Assembly (NCBI RefSeq): GCF_963576615.1
Contig: NC_088708.1
Location: 67,600,672 to 67,664,671 of the forward strand
Source: Watersipora subatra
Taxonomy: Eukaryota; Bryozoa; Gymnolaemata; Cheilostomatida; Watersiporidae
DNA: 64,000 bases
Reading direction: 5' to 3'
In this document: positions 37,506 to 50,512 of the stretch, in pieces
How the letters are laid out: every line of letters starts with the position of its first letter
How positions within the stretch are numbered: the first letter of the stretch is position 1
Notes under the pieces: generated by a model
Databases searched by the model: none
What the model was told of the DNA's origin: nothing
The model's input: the letters and a program-made list of their open reading frames with translations, nothing else
Translations under genes and position numbers: made by a program

Positions 37506-40500
37506 TGTTGAAATATCAAAATTAACTAGTGTTACGCAAACTAAAACAATGTCGTAGCAGCAATAATTACGTCTACTATATAAACTAGGATAAGCTCACG
37601 AATGGGAATATCGGCCACCGACACTTTTTCAAGGTAAAATGCTGAGAATAGTTTCTTTTGTTGAATAGTATTTTGTAATGGTCCGTTCTCAACATTAAGG
37701 CATAACCCCCGTGTTAAGTGAAGTAATATCTAGGACTGGTGGTTAACTGTTTGCTTAGATTCATAGACATAAACAAAATAGCAATGACTATGCACAGTAT
37801 CATTAGTTTACGTCAACGAGTAGACAAAAAAGAAATGCACACGCTAAAATTTAGCTGCACTATCTTACCTGTTGTTCAATGACCCTAGTTAGCCGACTGC
37901 GATGCTTTTAGTTTCCTAGCTAAGTGATGCAATAGCCTGCCGGAGTTTGCGTCAGACAATTTCGATGATGTACGTGAGTGCCATCACGTTTTTTTTACTC
38001 ATATATAACACTAGTACTACTGATTTGTATCATTCGTATTGAGTTTACGCTCGTGATAGCTTTTTATTTTTTCCTAATATTGTTATCTTCGATTTAGATC
38101 TGCGAAACATTAACGTTTGAAAAATTACTGTTTTGACGTTATCTTCGTATTTGTCAACGTGGGCATATAAGTTTTAGATGTGCCTCGTACGACAGCATTC
38201 ATGTAACTCGTGATAAGCCTTATCTTATTGAACTTTGGAGCATATATAAGTAACCGTTATCTATTCCTAAATTGTTAGCTAGTTATATTGTGTACTTTTG
38301 GTGTTCGCTTTTATGATTTACCGTAAGATAAATAAAATTTTATTATTGATTTAAGGCAATAAAAATTGAATTATCTTTGTAATATGTAGTATAAAGTTTG
38401 GTACGATTGCCGTTAGGGTAAATTAGCAAAAGAGTTGCTTGTGTATTACTCTATGCGTCTTGTTTTATTTAGGATTCACCGATGCCAACTGTTTAGTAGT
38501 CAACTTCTTTATAGAAAGCAGGGGTACAGACTAGATGTATTAGGCCTACAGTAGTTTTTTATTGTTTTTTTTAAATTTATGTTAGCTGATTTATGATACG
38601 AATACAGTTAGTTTAATGTTGGATGTTATATTATTTTATCTTGGCAAATTTCAATAACCTTTCACTTTTTATTATAGTGATGCAATCTGTTTTTGGTTGT
38701 GCAAGCTGTTTAAGAAACATCTAAATAGATCATACGGATTGTTTAGTTTACTCGCCACATTTCTAAAAAACTGTTTCTAAGTTGTCTTTGTTTACAATTA
38801 GAATAAAGTACAAGGTATCAACTTGAACATTTAAAATTGATAAAAAAAATTTTCTGGCATTGCAAACCTGGTTGATTAATTTTATGTACTACTTCTACAA
38901 GCATTACCACTCCCAGCCTTCAATGCCGAACTAACTAGCGAGCATAGCGGAACTGTATAGCCAGCATAAAAAACTTGTAAAATGTGCTTACGTTTTTCAC
39001 TTATGACCACAAGTTTTAACCCTTTATCCATTTATTCTTGCTGTCACATGTTTTATAAACAATTCCGTTCACAAGGTTAGGGTCCCCATTTTGATTAGGC
39101 TAAAAATGTGTATATTATTAGTAATTTGCTAATCGACGCATCTGACAACATACTAGACAAGGCTTAATTACTCTGAAATTATATAAAGGATATAAATGAT
39201 GAAGTCTTTTGATTAGTCAGTTTATTAAACAAGCTAATATATAGTAGCAGTTTTTCTATATTTTGTTTGCACAATATCAGGGTATTGTGCTAATAGTTTG
39301 CACAATACTGAAAACTGATGATAACCTAGACTATGTTACTACACATCCCCTTTACTTCTTGAATGTTCTATTCGTGATAAATTGTAAAATATTTCCTAAT
39401 CATCGTTTAGGAATTCAATTGTGCATATCTGGCGGGTGATTTGACTTGTTTGATACTATTGCACACAGGTGCTTTGCTTGTAGTCGAATCAGGTTTTAAA
39501 TCGTTTGCCTTTGACTTCATTTTAAATTATCAATTGACACTAAGTTGTTGTAAAATATATTTTATATAAATATAAATTTACATTTTATAGAAATATATTT
39601 TGTTTGTAAGCTAAATTAAGCTTGATGGTGACATTATTTTAGGAACAGTAAATTTCCATGACATAAAATCTTATACACTTTTACGACAATTAAAATAACT
39701 TCTTCAACTTTGAAAGTTTGAAATAATATCATAGAATCTTATTTTGTAACATGTCTCAAACCTACTCAAGTTTAAAAAGCGCATTGCAACAGTTAACCGC
39801 TCTACCAAACCTTCAATTTAAAATGAACAATCTGATCATTCAGGCATCCCAATAGAAAATTTAAATTTATATAGAATAGAACACACTACAAATATAAGTT
39901 AATTTCTCCCAAGTCCTGCAGGTTTGAGCAAAGCATATACCAACCAGTCTCTTACCGCTACCTATTTATGTTGAACTCCAGTTAGGCAATTAGGTCTAAT
40001 AAATCAGTTCATTCTATAATGATTGACTGTGTGCTTGAATACATCAGCAGTTTACTAGCAGTCGTGGTGAAACCTGTTCCTTGATTATGAAGTTGTAGCT
40101 CATAGTAGTTGCTCTTCGCTGAGTGTTTGTGTGCTCTAATATATGTCCTACAACAACAAATTTAAACTATTTGCTTATGGAATGTAGATAGGATCGGAAC
40201 TGTGCTCTTACGAATTTGTGAAGCTGCTCTCACAGTCTCTTTGTGTTAAATAAAATAGTTGTAGTTCGGTGATTATGAAAAGTTATCAGTTGATTTCACC
40301 TAGACTGTAAGTTGGAGTTGAATTTTGCAGTTCCGGTTCCTAATAAGGTTCTTGACTAAGCTTCTCAAGTTAACACACTCACTATTGCAGCAACAACATT
40401 TGTAGCTTTTGGTAATCTACACTGCGTCTACATTCAGCCAAGGCTTATTATCACTTTACTATTCGTTTGGCAACATTATTATATGATAAAAGTGAAACTA

Positions 40501-40779
40501 GAAAGGCATAAAAACAACATATAGCAGTATATGATTTTGCTATAAGTAGTGTTCAGCAGAAAATTACTTAAAAATACAACAAATTGCTATCATGCCTTTG
40601 AGTATGGTTCTCAAGTCCGGCATTTTGCACCTACATTTGGTTGGTTGGAACTGGTCTATGTTATAACTCAGATATTGCCCGTATAACCCTTTCCACACTA
40701 TCTAAAAAGCACCTGCTTACTATTTTTGCATTTATTGTAGAGTGGGCTCCAAGTTTGAAAAAGGACTTCAACATAAGTT
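37506..40779. other. Intergenic region between WDR54 and the HIG1 gene
   Basis: These are divergent genes. About 3.3 kb of AT-rich sequence carries no open frame of note and no recognisable repeat. Both promoters should lie at its two ends, but I cannot place them. Confidence 0.4.
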
Positions 40780-43694
40780 ATGGAAAATCAAAAAAATGTT
40801 CCCGTTGCACCTGTTCTGAATGAACCTGCGCCTGAGGAAGGAGGTGTATTTTCTCGAATGTTTTATAAAGTAAAGAAAGATCCAGCAGTGGTCATAGGTA
40901 AGAGTGCTGTGTCTACTTTTATTTATTGAAAATGACGGAGGTAATTGCGGCGTCATCATGCTATAAATAGAATCTCTGATATTCCAAGTCATCTCTGATA
41001 TACCATGTAAGATTCTGGTTTGAGTGATAAGCCTTAGTCAGCGACTCAGCGCACAAACAATACATTATATATTCAATATAGTATATTGCTCATTATATAT
41101 CGACATCGTTGAAACTAATCACCTACACTTGTAAGATTTCTATTAAATACAAGCTTTAGATTGCTAGTTTTGATATACTATTAAGGAGACATAATCATGG
41201 TCAACTGTACTTAATTGGATGAACAGCTATGAGGATAACTAGAGGACATTCCTCCAATTAATATCTTCTTTCTTTAAACTTGCTTGAAAGTAAGCTGCCC
41301 TGAATTTTTAGCTAAGTTCTCAAGATTGGAATAAGATCTTGAGGTTTGTTGCAGTCTTCAGCTTTCAACTAGCTCTCTAAAATAATAGACGTGTTTCAAG
41401 CCGCATGTACACTCTCCAAAATAATAGACGTGTTTCAAGCCGCATGTACACTCTCTAAAATAATAGACGTGTTTCAAGCCGCATGTACACTCTCTAAAAT
41501 AATAGATGTGTTTCAAGCCGCATGTACACTCTCTAAAATAATAGACGTGTTTCAAGCCGCATGTACACTAGCTGAAAATTTGCTATTAGATTTTAGTCAA
41601 GTTTTGTGACTATTTTTATGTCAATGGTAGCTTTGGCTGATTATACACCCAATATGTTTGTTTTATTTCATTTTTATTAATTATAAGCATTATTCATTAT
41701 CACACGTCTTGAAGCAGTAAATTTGAGCGGTTCACAAGGTAGCATATGAAGGCTTACATGACGCTTAGTATTAGTGCTGCCTCAACCCTGGATCAGTGAT
41801 CCAAGAGTTATCCAATACAATCAATTAACAATTCCAACCACTCAAAAACAACTAAATTAATGTAAATGTATGTACAAATGTTGTGTAATTGTAGAAAGGC
41901 ATGTATGTATTAAATTTATTTTACTCCATTTACAGCTGCCAAGCTTTATTGAAATAGTGCTTCACAAATAAAAAGTGCGTTGCCGAAATAAACATCCAAT
42001 TTCTGTAAATGACAGTAAGCGGCACAACATGGTGTGAAGATATGATTTTTACGTGGCTTGGTTATCAATCAGTTTGGTAATTGTAAACTTCAACATACAG
42101 TCAAACATGGATAACTCGCCCACGGATAGCTCGAACACATGGTTAATTCGAACGGTTTTTTGGTCCGTTTCCACGTAATGATAAATTGCTATAGATAACT
42201 CGAACTCAACACTGTTAATTCGAACTGTTTTTTTGCCCAACGGCTACCGAAACGGTTGTTATCGCTTTAGAAAATCACTTTATTCAAAGCCATAGAGGTA
42301 AACCTCATCTTTTCGTAATTAATAAGCGTCGTTATTGCCACCATCGGCAAAATATTTTTGTCAATGACTTTTCTAAAGGTTTGGTGAAATTTGATTTATA
42401 CTGCTATACGATGAATAGCACGGGCTAACCGGGTCACGCGCGCAAGGATTTTCGCCACGCACATACAAAACAAAAATCGCATGTTGTTTTTGTTTTGTAT
42501 GTGCGTGGCGAAAATCCTTGAGTGCGTGACCCGGCTAGCCCATGATGAATAGTTTTCCGACGTTGATTCCGTGTTGAATCAACGTCAGAATGTTGAATGT
42601 TTAAAACGTCTTAAAAATTGTTGTAATTAAACGTACAGTATTTGTTGTCTTAGCTACAAAAAACTATTCATCGTTTGACCTAAATACAGAATACGTGTGT
42701 ACATTCAATAAGTATCAATTAAAAAAGCGTGAGTGATATAGAATGTACCGTAAAACCTCGTGAAACTTGTAATTGAATTGCCTCGGAGTGTTGCTCTTAA
42801 CGAATCCCAGGTAAAGTAAGGTAATCTTTGCATAAACTTCAAGAAAAAACGGCAAAATTGATCGTGGGTAAACCCCCAAAAGAAAAAATGTCTTTTCTTT
42901 TGAGCATTTCAACAACGATCAAGTTTTGCCAATGTCAATCTAAAAAACGTCCTGGCAATAACATCGCCTCAAACAACAAACCAATCTCAAGTGATAGAAA
43001 AATCTCTATACTTTTTGATAAAAACGTTTTAAACTTTACATTAGAAGCATTTAATTTGAAACAAGCCATTTGTGCTTTTGATTTATATTATAGTTTGTAT
43101 ATGTACATGTATCTACTAATAAATAAGTAAATACATGGACTTGTGACAGTGCTCTGATAGCTTGAACGCTCTGATAATTCGAACACTTTTGCTCGGTCCC
43201 GTGAAGTTCGAGTTATCCATGTTTGACTGTATATAACAACTTCAATATTTCAATGCTTGCGCATGCACACTGGAATTGTAGCAGCTCCTACGGGCCATTG
43301 CACTCCATGTTGTCAACAATAGCTGTGTGGTTTGACTCACAATGTTGAGTGTTTTAGGCATAGGCCACAGCTTTCATATTAATCTCTCCTCAATTGTATT
43401 GGATTCTAAATGTGCCAAGTTGGTTTGGTGTGAGGTAGATCAAGTTGTCTTATATTAATATTTGTGTTGGTTAGTAGCTCGCCTTTCTGTTTAGGGATGA
43501 GTGGCTGGACTGCTCTTGTTGGCTACAGTCTGTACAATATAAGGAAAAGGAAGACAACTCTGCCTCTCTATCTCATTGATGTGCGAATGAAAGCCCAGAT
43601 GTTTGTTATCGGTAGCATGATGTCTGTAGTGTTTTACAGAATTTTCGTACATGAAAAAAACAAGTTCGGACAAAAACAATCTACTAAAGAATAG
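40780..43694 (+). CDS. HIG1 domain family protein (mitochondrial, HIGD1/HIGD2 type)
   Basis: This gene encodes a small two-helix inner-membrane protein of the HIG1/Rcf1 family, which supports cytochrome c oxidase and respiratory supercomplex assembly. Two exons, 40780-40897 and 43495-43694, join in phase 1 to give 105 residues. The N-terminal 30 residues are soluble, and SRMFYKVKKDPAVVIG leads into membrane helix 1 (about 36-54, WTALVGYSLY). A basic loop follows (NIRKRKT). Then comes the family signature around R70 and Q74 (IDVRMKAQ), entering helix 2 (about 73-91). The signature normally has H or R two residues before the invariant R; here it is D68. The C-terminus is hydrophilic and lysine-rich. 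The length fits both HIGD1 and HIGD2 types, so no symbol is given. The 2.6-kb intron carries a minisatellite and a nested transposon stack. A 5' UTR exon may exist upstream. Confidence 0.9.
41372..41572 (+). repeat. Minisatellite, 39-bp unit, five copies
   Basis: The unit containing ATAGACGTGTTTCAAGCCGC then ATGTACACTCTCTAAAATA repeats at 39-base steps with almost no differences. As 39 is a multiple of three, it keeps frames open on both strands by chance. It lies in the HIG1 gene intron. Confidence 0.93.
42098..43229. mobile_element. Pogo/Tc1-like element, copy 2, inverted and interrupted
   Basis: It has the same 20-base ends and TA flanks as the element at 24151-24906, but in opposite orientation. 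It is 1132 bases; the extra 376 are an insertion at about 42400-42780. Flanking blocks such as GGTGAAATTTGAT and GGCAAAATTGATC are preserved on either side of the insertion. Confidence 0.85.
42419..42543. mobile_element. 125-bp hairpin mini-transposon with 9-bp target duplication
   Basis: Two nearly perfect inverted arms (GGGCTAACCGGGTCACGC, then CGCCACGCACATACAAAAC and its complement) meet at a loop of a few bases. The flanks GATGAATAG at 42410-42418 and 42544-42552 are identical 9-mers. A 9-bp duplication is typical of Mutator-like elements, so a Mutator-type MITE is the best guess. It is nested in a further insertion inside the pogo-like copy. Confidence 0.85.
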
Positions 43695-43932
43695 ATTTAG
43701 TTCCTAGTCATTTCAATAACATTTCTTCAAAACAATATGTAGGATTTTGCAATCTATTTTTCTATCTCATGGAAAGTTCTAAACATTGAAGTGTATTGCT
43801 AACTTATTCTCAATCATATTTCAAAACACGCTATATTTCTCCTGAGGTTGGCCAGGCTAACATTTCATTAGTTGTTTCATTGAATATATAATATATACAT
43901 GTATATCCATTTTTAATAGGTTAGCTTTTGAA

Positions 43933-43938
43933 AATAAA
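43933..43938 (+). promoter_or_regulatory. Possible polyadenylation signal for the HIG1 gene
   Basis: An AATAAA hexamer lies 239 bases after the HIG1 gene stop codon. No downstream GU-rich element was judged. Confidence 0.35.
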
Positions 43939-46793
43939 CAGATCAGATGTCGTATAAAGTTCAATAGTAAGTCATTATGCATGGTTTCGCCAGCAGTAAC
44001 TACAAATGACTTTTCTATTGCCAGTATTCTAGTTCCTTGTCTCAAGCCGGTGCTAGTTGCAAAATACGCCATTATATGTGACCGGCAAGACCTGATAGTC
44101 TTATCACCGGGTATGCATAGCATACAGTTAAAGGAAGTTTGCACAGGTTATTGCCTCTGTTTAGATATGACAGGATAACACACTAGCATATGCTTCTTAT
44201 ACATTTGACTGAGAATTTCCTATAGCTACTCATCATCATTACATAAACCATGGTGATTTCTTTGTTACTCAACGCTTCCTAAAAGTGTTACTTGATTTGA
44301 CCAATCAATGAAGTTATAAGAAATTGTAGCCACTAAGATCCATTTATAAGCTTTTTGAGATGAATTTATGTGCCTCGTGTTGGGTCATCATTTGAATCTT
44401 TAGATACTACCAATTCTGCACAGAGGTATACAAACTTGGTTTGCGGTCAATTCTCTTTTGATGTGTCAGGTCAGTCTTGCTACAGAAAGGAAGCTCTTTT
44501 GGCAGTCTCCCTTAACCAATGCCAATCAAATATATTTCATGTTTTCACTGCATTCTCTAGATTATAATTGAACCTTGGTCTTACTCCTACAATACATAGG
44601 TAAGCCAATGTCTGACTAAACTCAAATGTATTACTGTGATAGCTGTTCCAATGAAACTGGTTGATATGCAACTTGTATGAGCTTGTGCATTAGCACGCAT
44701 TGTTCTTACTGAAGCAACTGAAGCTTGCATAATGAGACAAACCCATTTACAGTGGCTTCTATCAAACCTTATAAATGCCAGACCGCTATAAAGCCTGTAA
44801 CAATATATTAAACAAAGAAGTTAGCGAATTGTTGAATTAATAGCTCTGGTATATCAAACAAACATATTGGTTCTTAAGCGTACATGTAGTTAATACCGAA
44901 CTGGCCCTAGTCATCATAGGCAACAGAACTCGTTGGAAACACAGTTTGAATCACACAGTTGAGAGAACTTTTTCATTTTCACTGCCATATTCACAACTGT
45001 CATTGCAGTTAAAAAAAATTAGCTATATTCGCTATATAACATCTTTGGTTTTACCTACATGGTATTCTGACAAGTACCTATCTGATGTACGATTGAACTC
45101 TTGGAACCCTTACGGTCTCTGATGTTGATAACTCTAGTTCCTTAATTTGTGACTCGGAATCTCAGAGCCAACTTTACAAAACATATGTTAACAAAGATTA
45201 AAATGGGTAATTATCCTGTGTCTCATCATACTTTCGAGGTGTGTCTCAACATACTTTCGTGATGGTTCGATATGTGCATTATATAGCACACACTTGATCA
45301 AGACACCATGACAAAAGTTCATCAGCTGATGTCATCATTGCACAATCTCATGCCGATGGCTTGTTTACTGACTTAGTGTACCATTGCGCAGCTGTTTCCT
45401 GTTCGCAAATATCCTGCTCCTATTCATAAACATCCATTCCAATTATCAAGGCAGTTATTGGTCAACCAACGATTATGCTCTCGTCATGCTTATGTATGTT
45501 TACAAAGGTTTTGTATAACTACTGAGCTATAGCAGAAGTGGTTTTAGCCTTTCCCTGCTAGTTAGCCTATTTGGGCAATTAAAAAGACAGCTTTATTTTG
45601 ACAGCTTTAATATCTCTGTTGCGTCACAGGACTTACTTATTAGTTGCTATAACAAATTTGATATAGGGTTCACAACTTGTAGCCTATTCCACAAGCTATG
45701 AAAACAGCACTCTTGTATTACTAAAATCATCTTATTGTAGCTTGAAACACATTTTGCTCACTGGTTCAATACTTATGTTCTCGCATATTTTGCAATTTAT
45801 ATTATAATGTATATTTTGCAGTGAAATAGCATCTTGCATATATTTCACTCCATCCCAAGCATTGTTTGTCATTTTGCAAGCAGGTTACAGATTGAACAAA
45901 TCATTGTTATTACTGTTTTTTCCTAATTGTTTCTTCAGGGCTTGCAATAAATAATAATACCAGTATGTAATTTTAATTTTGAAAGCAGTTAATACTGATC
46001 AACTTATAAAAGTTAGGGTGTGCTTTGTAGATCAGACTTGATACTCGTTGCGCTTGCTCACCCGTACGATAAATCTTTTCTTAATGGCACACTGCTCTTC
46101 CTGATGCTGTATCGACATTTGTGCTGGGATAGTATTACTTGGTAGCCATCATATACAATGGCACTAGATCCTATGGCTGACTATACAGCATTCTCACCTT
46201 TTGAGCAGGTAGCCATCATATGCCGTGACAGACTAGGTAAATGTATGCCAGATATTAAGACAATGATACAACGCTCATGTATTTGGACTACTTCTGTTCA
46301 CTCACCAGTTTCGATGGTAACCAAGTAATTCTGAGACAAATTCTACGCTATCGGGACCTTGACCATAACTATAACACATCTTGAATTACAAATTCTAATG
46401 GCCTGTTTTAGCTGCTTACTAGAGGATATACACCTTGCGATTGGAAAATGCAACTTATGTAGTTGAATCTTTTAAAAAACAAAATGTTTTTAACAAATTT
46501 CAAGAAACTATGATGAGGCAACAGCATCTAATATACTCGAATAGTCCGATGATAAGATTCTATGCCTAGAGCATTGCTGTGCCAATGAAACACTGTGTTT
46601 GTATTCAGGCTCCTAGGGTATGGGCATAAAGATTAACATTGGTATATATTCAGCCTATATTGGTGATAAGTATAACGCAACAGCATCATTATTTCAATTC
46701 TTATACAGTAACGAGGAAAAGTATGGAGCCACCTTGCAGCTTCCATCACAACAATATTTCAAAGATCAATAACAAATTCAGCTCAAGTGAATA
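43939..46793. other. Intergenic region, nothing recognised
   Basis: About 2.9 kb of AT-rich sequence without a supported gene or repeat. Short open frames here have no protein-like features. Confidence 0.4.
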
Positions 46794-48034
46794 CCCTAGG
46801 ACACTTATGTATTCGCAGCATCTAACTTTCGCGTTTTCGCGGTGTAATCCTCTCGCGAAAATTTAATGAGCGAAACTAAACTATCATAACGAACGAGCGA
46901 AAACGCGAAGTTAAATAGCTTTGTTCGTTGATATCCACAATAAAATCGTAATATTAGAAATGCAGGCAACTTTCGTCTGTGGTTAGGATAAATGGGAAAT
47001 TTCTGGTAAACTCATTATAGCTAATACACCAACTGAGCAGCATGGCAAAGCAATATCAGTTTGGTCACCGAATTTGTAACTGATGAGGATGAAAGTCTGG
47101 TAGGTGAAGTCGTAAAATTGAAGAATAATTATTGCAGTGATGAATTTTATTACTATCCAAAAACAATATCAACCCTCATCAGGTCCAAAAACATTTATCT
47201 CTTTCACTGCCAATCATGTACAAATTCGTTACCGGCCTAGTGCCAGCCATTTTACCGAAATTGCCGATATTGCTTCATTATATGTATACAGTATTTTTCA
47301 AGTTCTACTTTAATTATCTGTATAATCACGAAAATCTAAATTGTCTGTTATGTCATCAACAACTAATTACCTGTTTTATGACTCGCGCGGGGTAGTTAAT
47401 GAACTCACAGAAAAATGTTCGTTTTTAGATTAGAAATTCTCAAACAAAAGTTTAAAATTGCTTCGTTGTTTTAGGCTGATTTTATAGAGAAATCTTCGGA
47501 CAACACAGTCAATTTTATAAAACACTTAAAGACCGTGGGTTATGTGGTCAACAAATAATAAAATCAGGTTACTAGACAATTGCTGAGAAAGTCAGAAAAT
47601 GCGTTTATGTCAGTGGCCCCTAGAAAACGCATAAATGCGTTTATGGCAGCGTAAGGGTTATACAGTTTTGGTTGTGAAGTTGGTTGTTACCTATCTATTT
47701 TCTTCTTCTTGGGATTCGAGTGTGAAAGTCACAGCGGGAGGGACCTAGACGTCATTGATAGTCTAAGAAACAAATGGCAGCAAGTGATCAAATTGAATTG
47801 TCGATCTCACCCACACATTTCAACCTGTGGTTTACAAATACGAACTATTCCCAAATTGAATTTTTTTCTTATTAGTGAACCGGACCTGAGGAATTTAATG
47901 TTTTTTCCACTGCATTTATTTTCACACCACTATATTTTCGCACTCATCAGAGCCGCGAAATTAAGTTGCAGCGAAATTTTACTCTGTGTGCTACTCACGA
48001 AACTAAATACTAGCGAAATATAAGTGTCCTAGGG
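46794..48034. mobile_element. TA-flanked inverted-repeat DNA element (CCCTAGGACACTTAT ends)
   Basis: The left end CCCTAGGACACTTATG and right end ATAAGTGTCCTAGGG are inverted copies. Each is bordered by TA, giving 1241 bases. Subterminal sequence is rich in TTCGCG and GCGAAA motifs on both sides. A 104-codon frame at 47709-48023 runs into the right end and looks like chance. TA targeting fits a Tc1/mariner-type non-autonomous element. Confidence 0.75.
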
Positions 48035-49476
48035 TATATCAAATCAAAAGTTCACATCAATTTAATCTTTTGTTTTTTATTATGCCATTCTTTTGTTAGG
48101 ATTTTAGGAAGTTGAAACCTAACTCCAGTGATGTAACACCTCCACCAACTGTGAATCATTGTTTTATTAAGATATTTTAAAATTAGTTTAGCTTTGTTCT
48201 ATTGTAACAAAATCTTTCAAGTTTTCTAAAATGCTTGACATTTTTAGTAAACCAGAAACATTAATTGAGCGTTGCACGAGCAGCATACAGACAAGTTGCA
48301 TAAGTGTAATAATGCCAACATATGAACTACCAAAGAACAGCGAGCAAATATTAGCTTTCTAAATAAGAAAGAAGTAAAACGTACATGTATACGTAAAACT
48401 GTATAAAGTAAAAAACTAAATGTATATAATATGTAAAATGTATTTGTACATATATGTATACTTCTATTGTACAGTACGTAATAATTTTTACAGAAAAAAT
48501 GTTTATTGCTGTGAACAAATATTAGTCGAGTTGTTGCAGTTCAGAGTAAGAAAAAGTGAAAAATGTTGAAAGTAAGCCAATGCTTTCACACGTAACTGTA
48601 TCAAGGCCTGGCTACACACTGACGAAATGTGTTATTTGCGATGCGTCGGCAGCGCATTGTCAATATGTCGTTTCGAAACGAGCATGTTGGTCTACATCGG
48701 TAAAGATAAAATCGATGCATATGTGATAGGCTGAAATAGTTTATTATTATGATCTTGATTCGTTTTTATTCATTTCCAATGCAAACTGATTGTATTCAAA
48801 ATTGCCTTTCGAACAACGATGGCAACAGAGCTTCCCACAAACAACTATTTATATATGGACAGAGACATTCTCAGATATAACATATATACGAAGCCCACTG
48901 GTATACATAGGAACTGTTTATATAACATTTCATATAATTTTTGATAATTAAATATGTTAAAATTCTTTTTGCCTATAGCTTAGTTCATGTCATTAACTTA
49001 AAAGTATTTTGTGCTAAATGTGTTTTTTCTTTGAGCAAAGTATAGCAATGCAAATAGTTGCACAAGCACTAATGCCATCACAAATCATTGATAATTCATG
49101 TTACAATACAGATACTCTAATGATACTTCAATAACAATACTGGTAATACCAGACCATCGCAAATTCTCACTGGTTTATTTATTGGTCATCGCATCGTTTA
49201 AAAACACCGGTGGGAGTGGATATAGTAAATACCGTATTTGCACTATGCATCAACGATGCATTTCATCAGTGTATGTATCCAGGCCTTTTAGCGCATACTG
49301 CTCATAATGGCAACATCAAGTGCATTAATTTTGTTAACAATTATGAGATACTCTTATATGACAAAACAATTGTATAGGGCCTACTTTCATTTCATTATGT
49401 CTGCTCCTTTGCTACGGTAACTAAACTAGCCAATGAGCAGCCAAAAGAATATTCAAGTTTGAGCCACCCAGAGGCC
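48035..49476. other. Intergenic region, mostly featureless
   Basis: AT-rich sequence. GGCCTGGCTACACACTGACG at 48607 resembles the end of the element at 49481 and may be one end of a related insertion, but I did not find its partner. Confidence 0.3.
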
Positions 49477-49480
49477 TTAA

Positions 49481-50315
49481 AGGCTGGTTCACACCACACC
49501 GCAGTATCTCGGTGTTGATGCCATTATACTTCGGTGGTCGTCGATGATAACCATGTTCACACTATCACAAACTCATCCACGTTTACATCAGCAAATACTT
49601 GATGATGTGGTGTTCTCATTTTTCTTTTTAAATATCGCGAAGAAACCTCTTTGTTCTCATCAGGGTTGGAAAATATCAGTATTCTTTTTGGAAAAAATCA
49701 GATATTTTTTATTTAAATCAGATTTTTTTGAAAACATCAATTACCAGCTTTTTTTCATAATCGCTAACATAATATTATTTTATTGAAGTGTGCCACATGA
49801 AAACATTAGCAACGTAACAAAACAACTTTGCATCACTTTAATTTATTAAAAGTTGTTTTTATTTCAATTTTGTCCAAGTTGTGCAGTTCATATTCACAGT
49901 AGACCCTCTATAAGTCCCATTTTTGGGGTCAGCCTTTGAGATGGGAAAGTTCTGAAGAAAATAAATCAAACGTGATATTTTAGGATGATTTAAATCATTT
50001 GATTTTAATCGACCATTTCTGGTTTTCGCATGCTTGAATCAAATACTAGTCCCGCAGCGACTATCATAAATGGAAATAAATCACACTATCTGTGACAGTG
50101 AATTACTATCGCCGAAACTGTGCACATTGTACAGGCTATCGTCGATAGTGGGCGAAAAATCAGGAAAGTCTGACAGCTGCAAATTTTCCTGATATATCCG
50201 CATCGCTTCGTCTATGCCATCGCTTCGTCGATGCCATCGCATATACGGTTCACGTAATCGATGATGATCGTCAAAAGAAAAACGCCGACATATGACGATT
50301 TAGTGTGAACCAGCC
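49481..50315. mobile_element. TTAA-flanked inverted-repeat element
   Basis: It is bordered by TTAA at 49477-49480 and 50316-50319. The ends read AGGCTGGTTCACACC and GTGTGAACCAGCC. Inner ends contain related ATCGTCGATG-type motifs. It is 835 bases without a transposase. The target fits piggyBac-like elements. The ends also resemble Harbinger-type MITEs, which would use the TAA or TTA inside the same site. Confidence 0.75.
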
Positions 50316-50512
50316 TTAAGGGTGCATCTACATGAGATTACCCAAACTAGAAAACATTTTGGTTAAATTTTGTGTAGGCAAGTACGATTGTGTAGGCAAG
50401 TACGATTGGGATGAGCTCAGAAATTCCCTCTACCATTGCAGAGTAGAGGGAATTTTAAATGCTTCAGCACAGCCTCTGAAAACATAGAATTTAGGAAATC
50501 GATAAAATTTAA

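Noticed and set aside
41358-41609. Open frames on both strands with a 13-residue protein repeat
   Set aside because: They come from the 39-bp minisatellite and have no independent coding support.
47709-48023. 104-codon frame
   Set aside because: It runs through the right end of a TA-flanked element and shows no transposase motifs.
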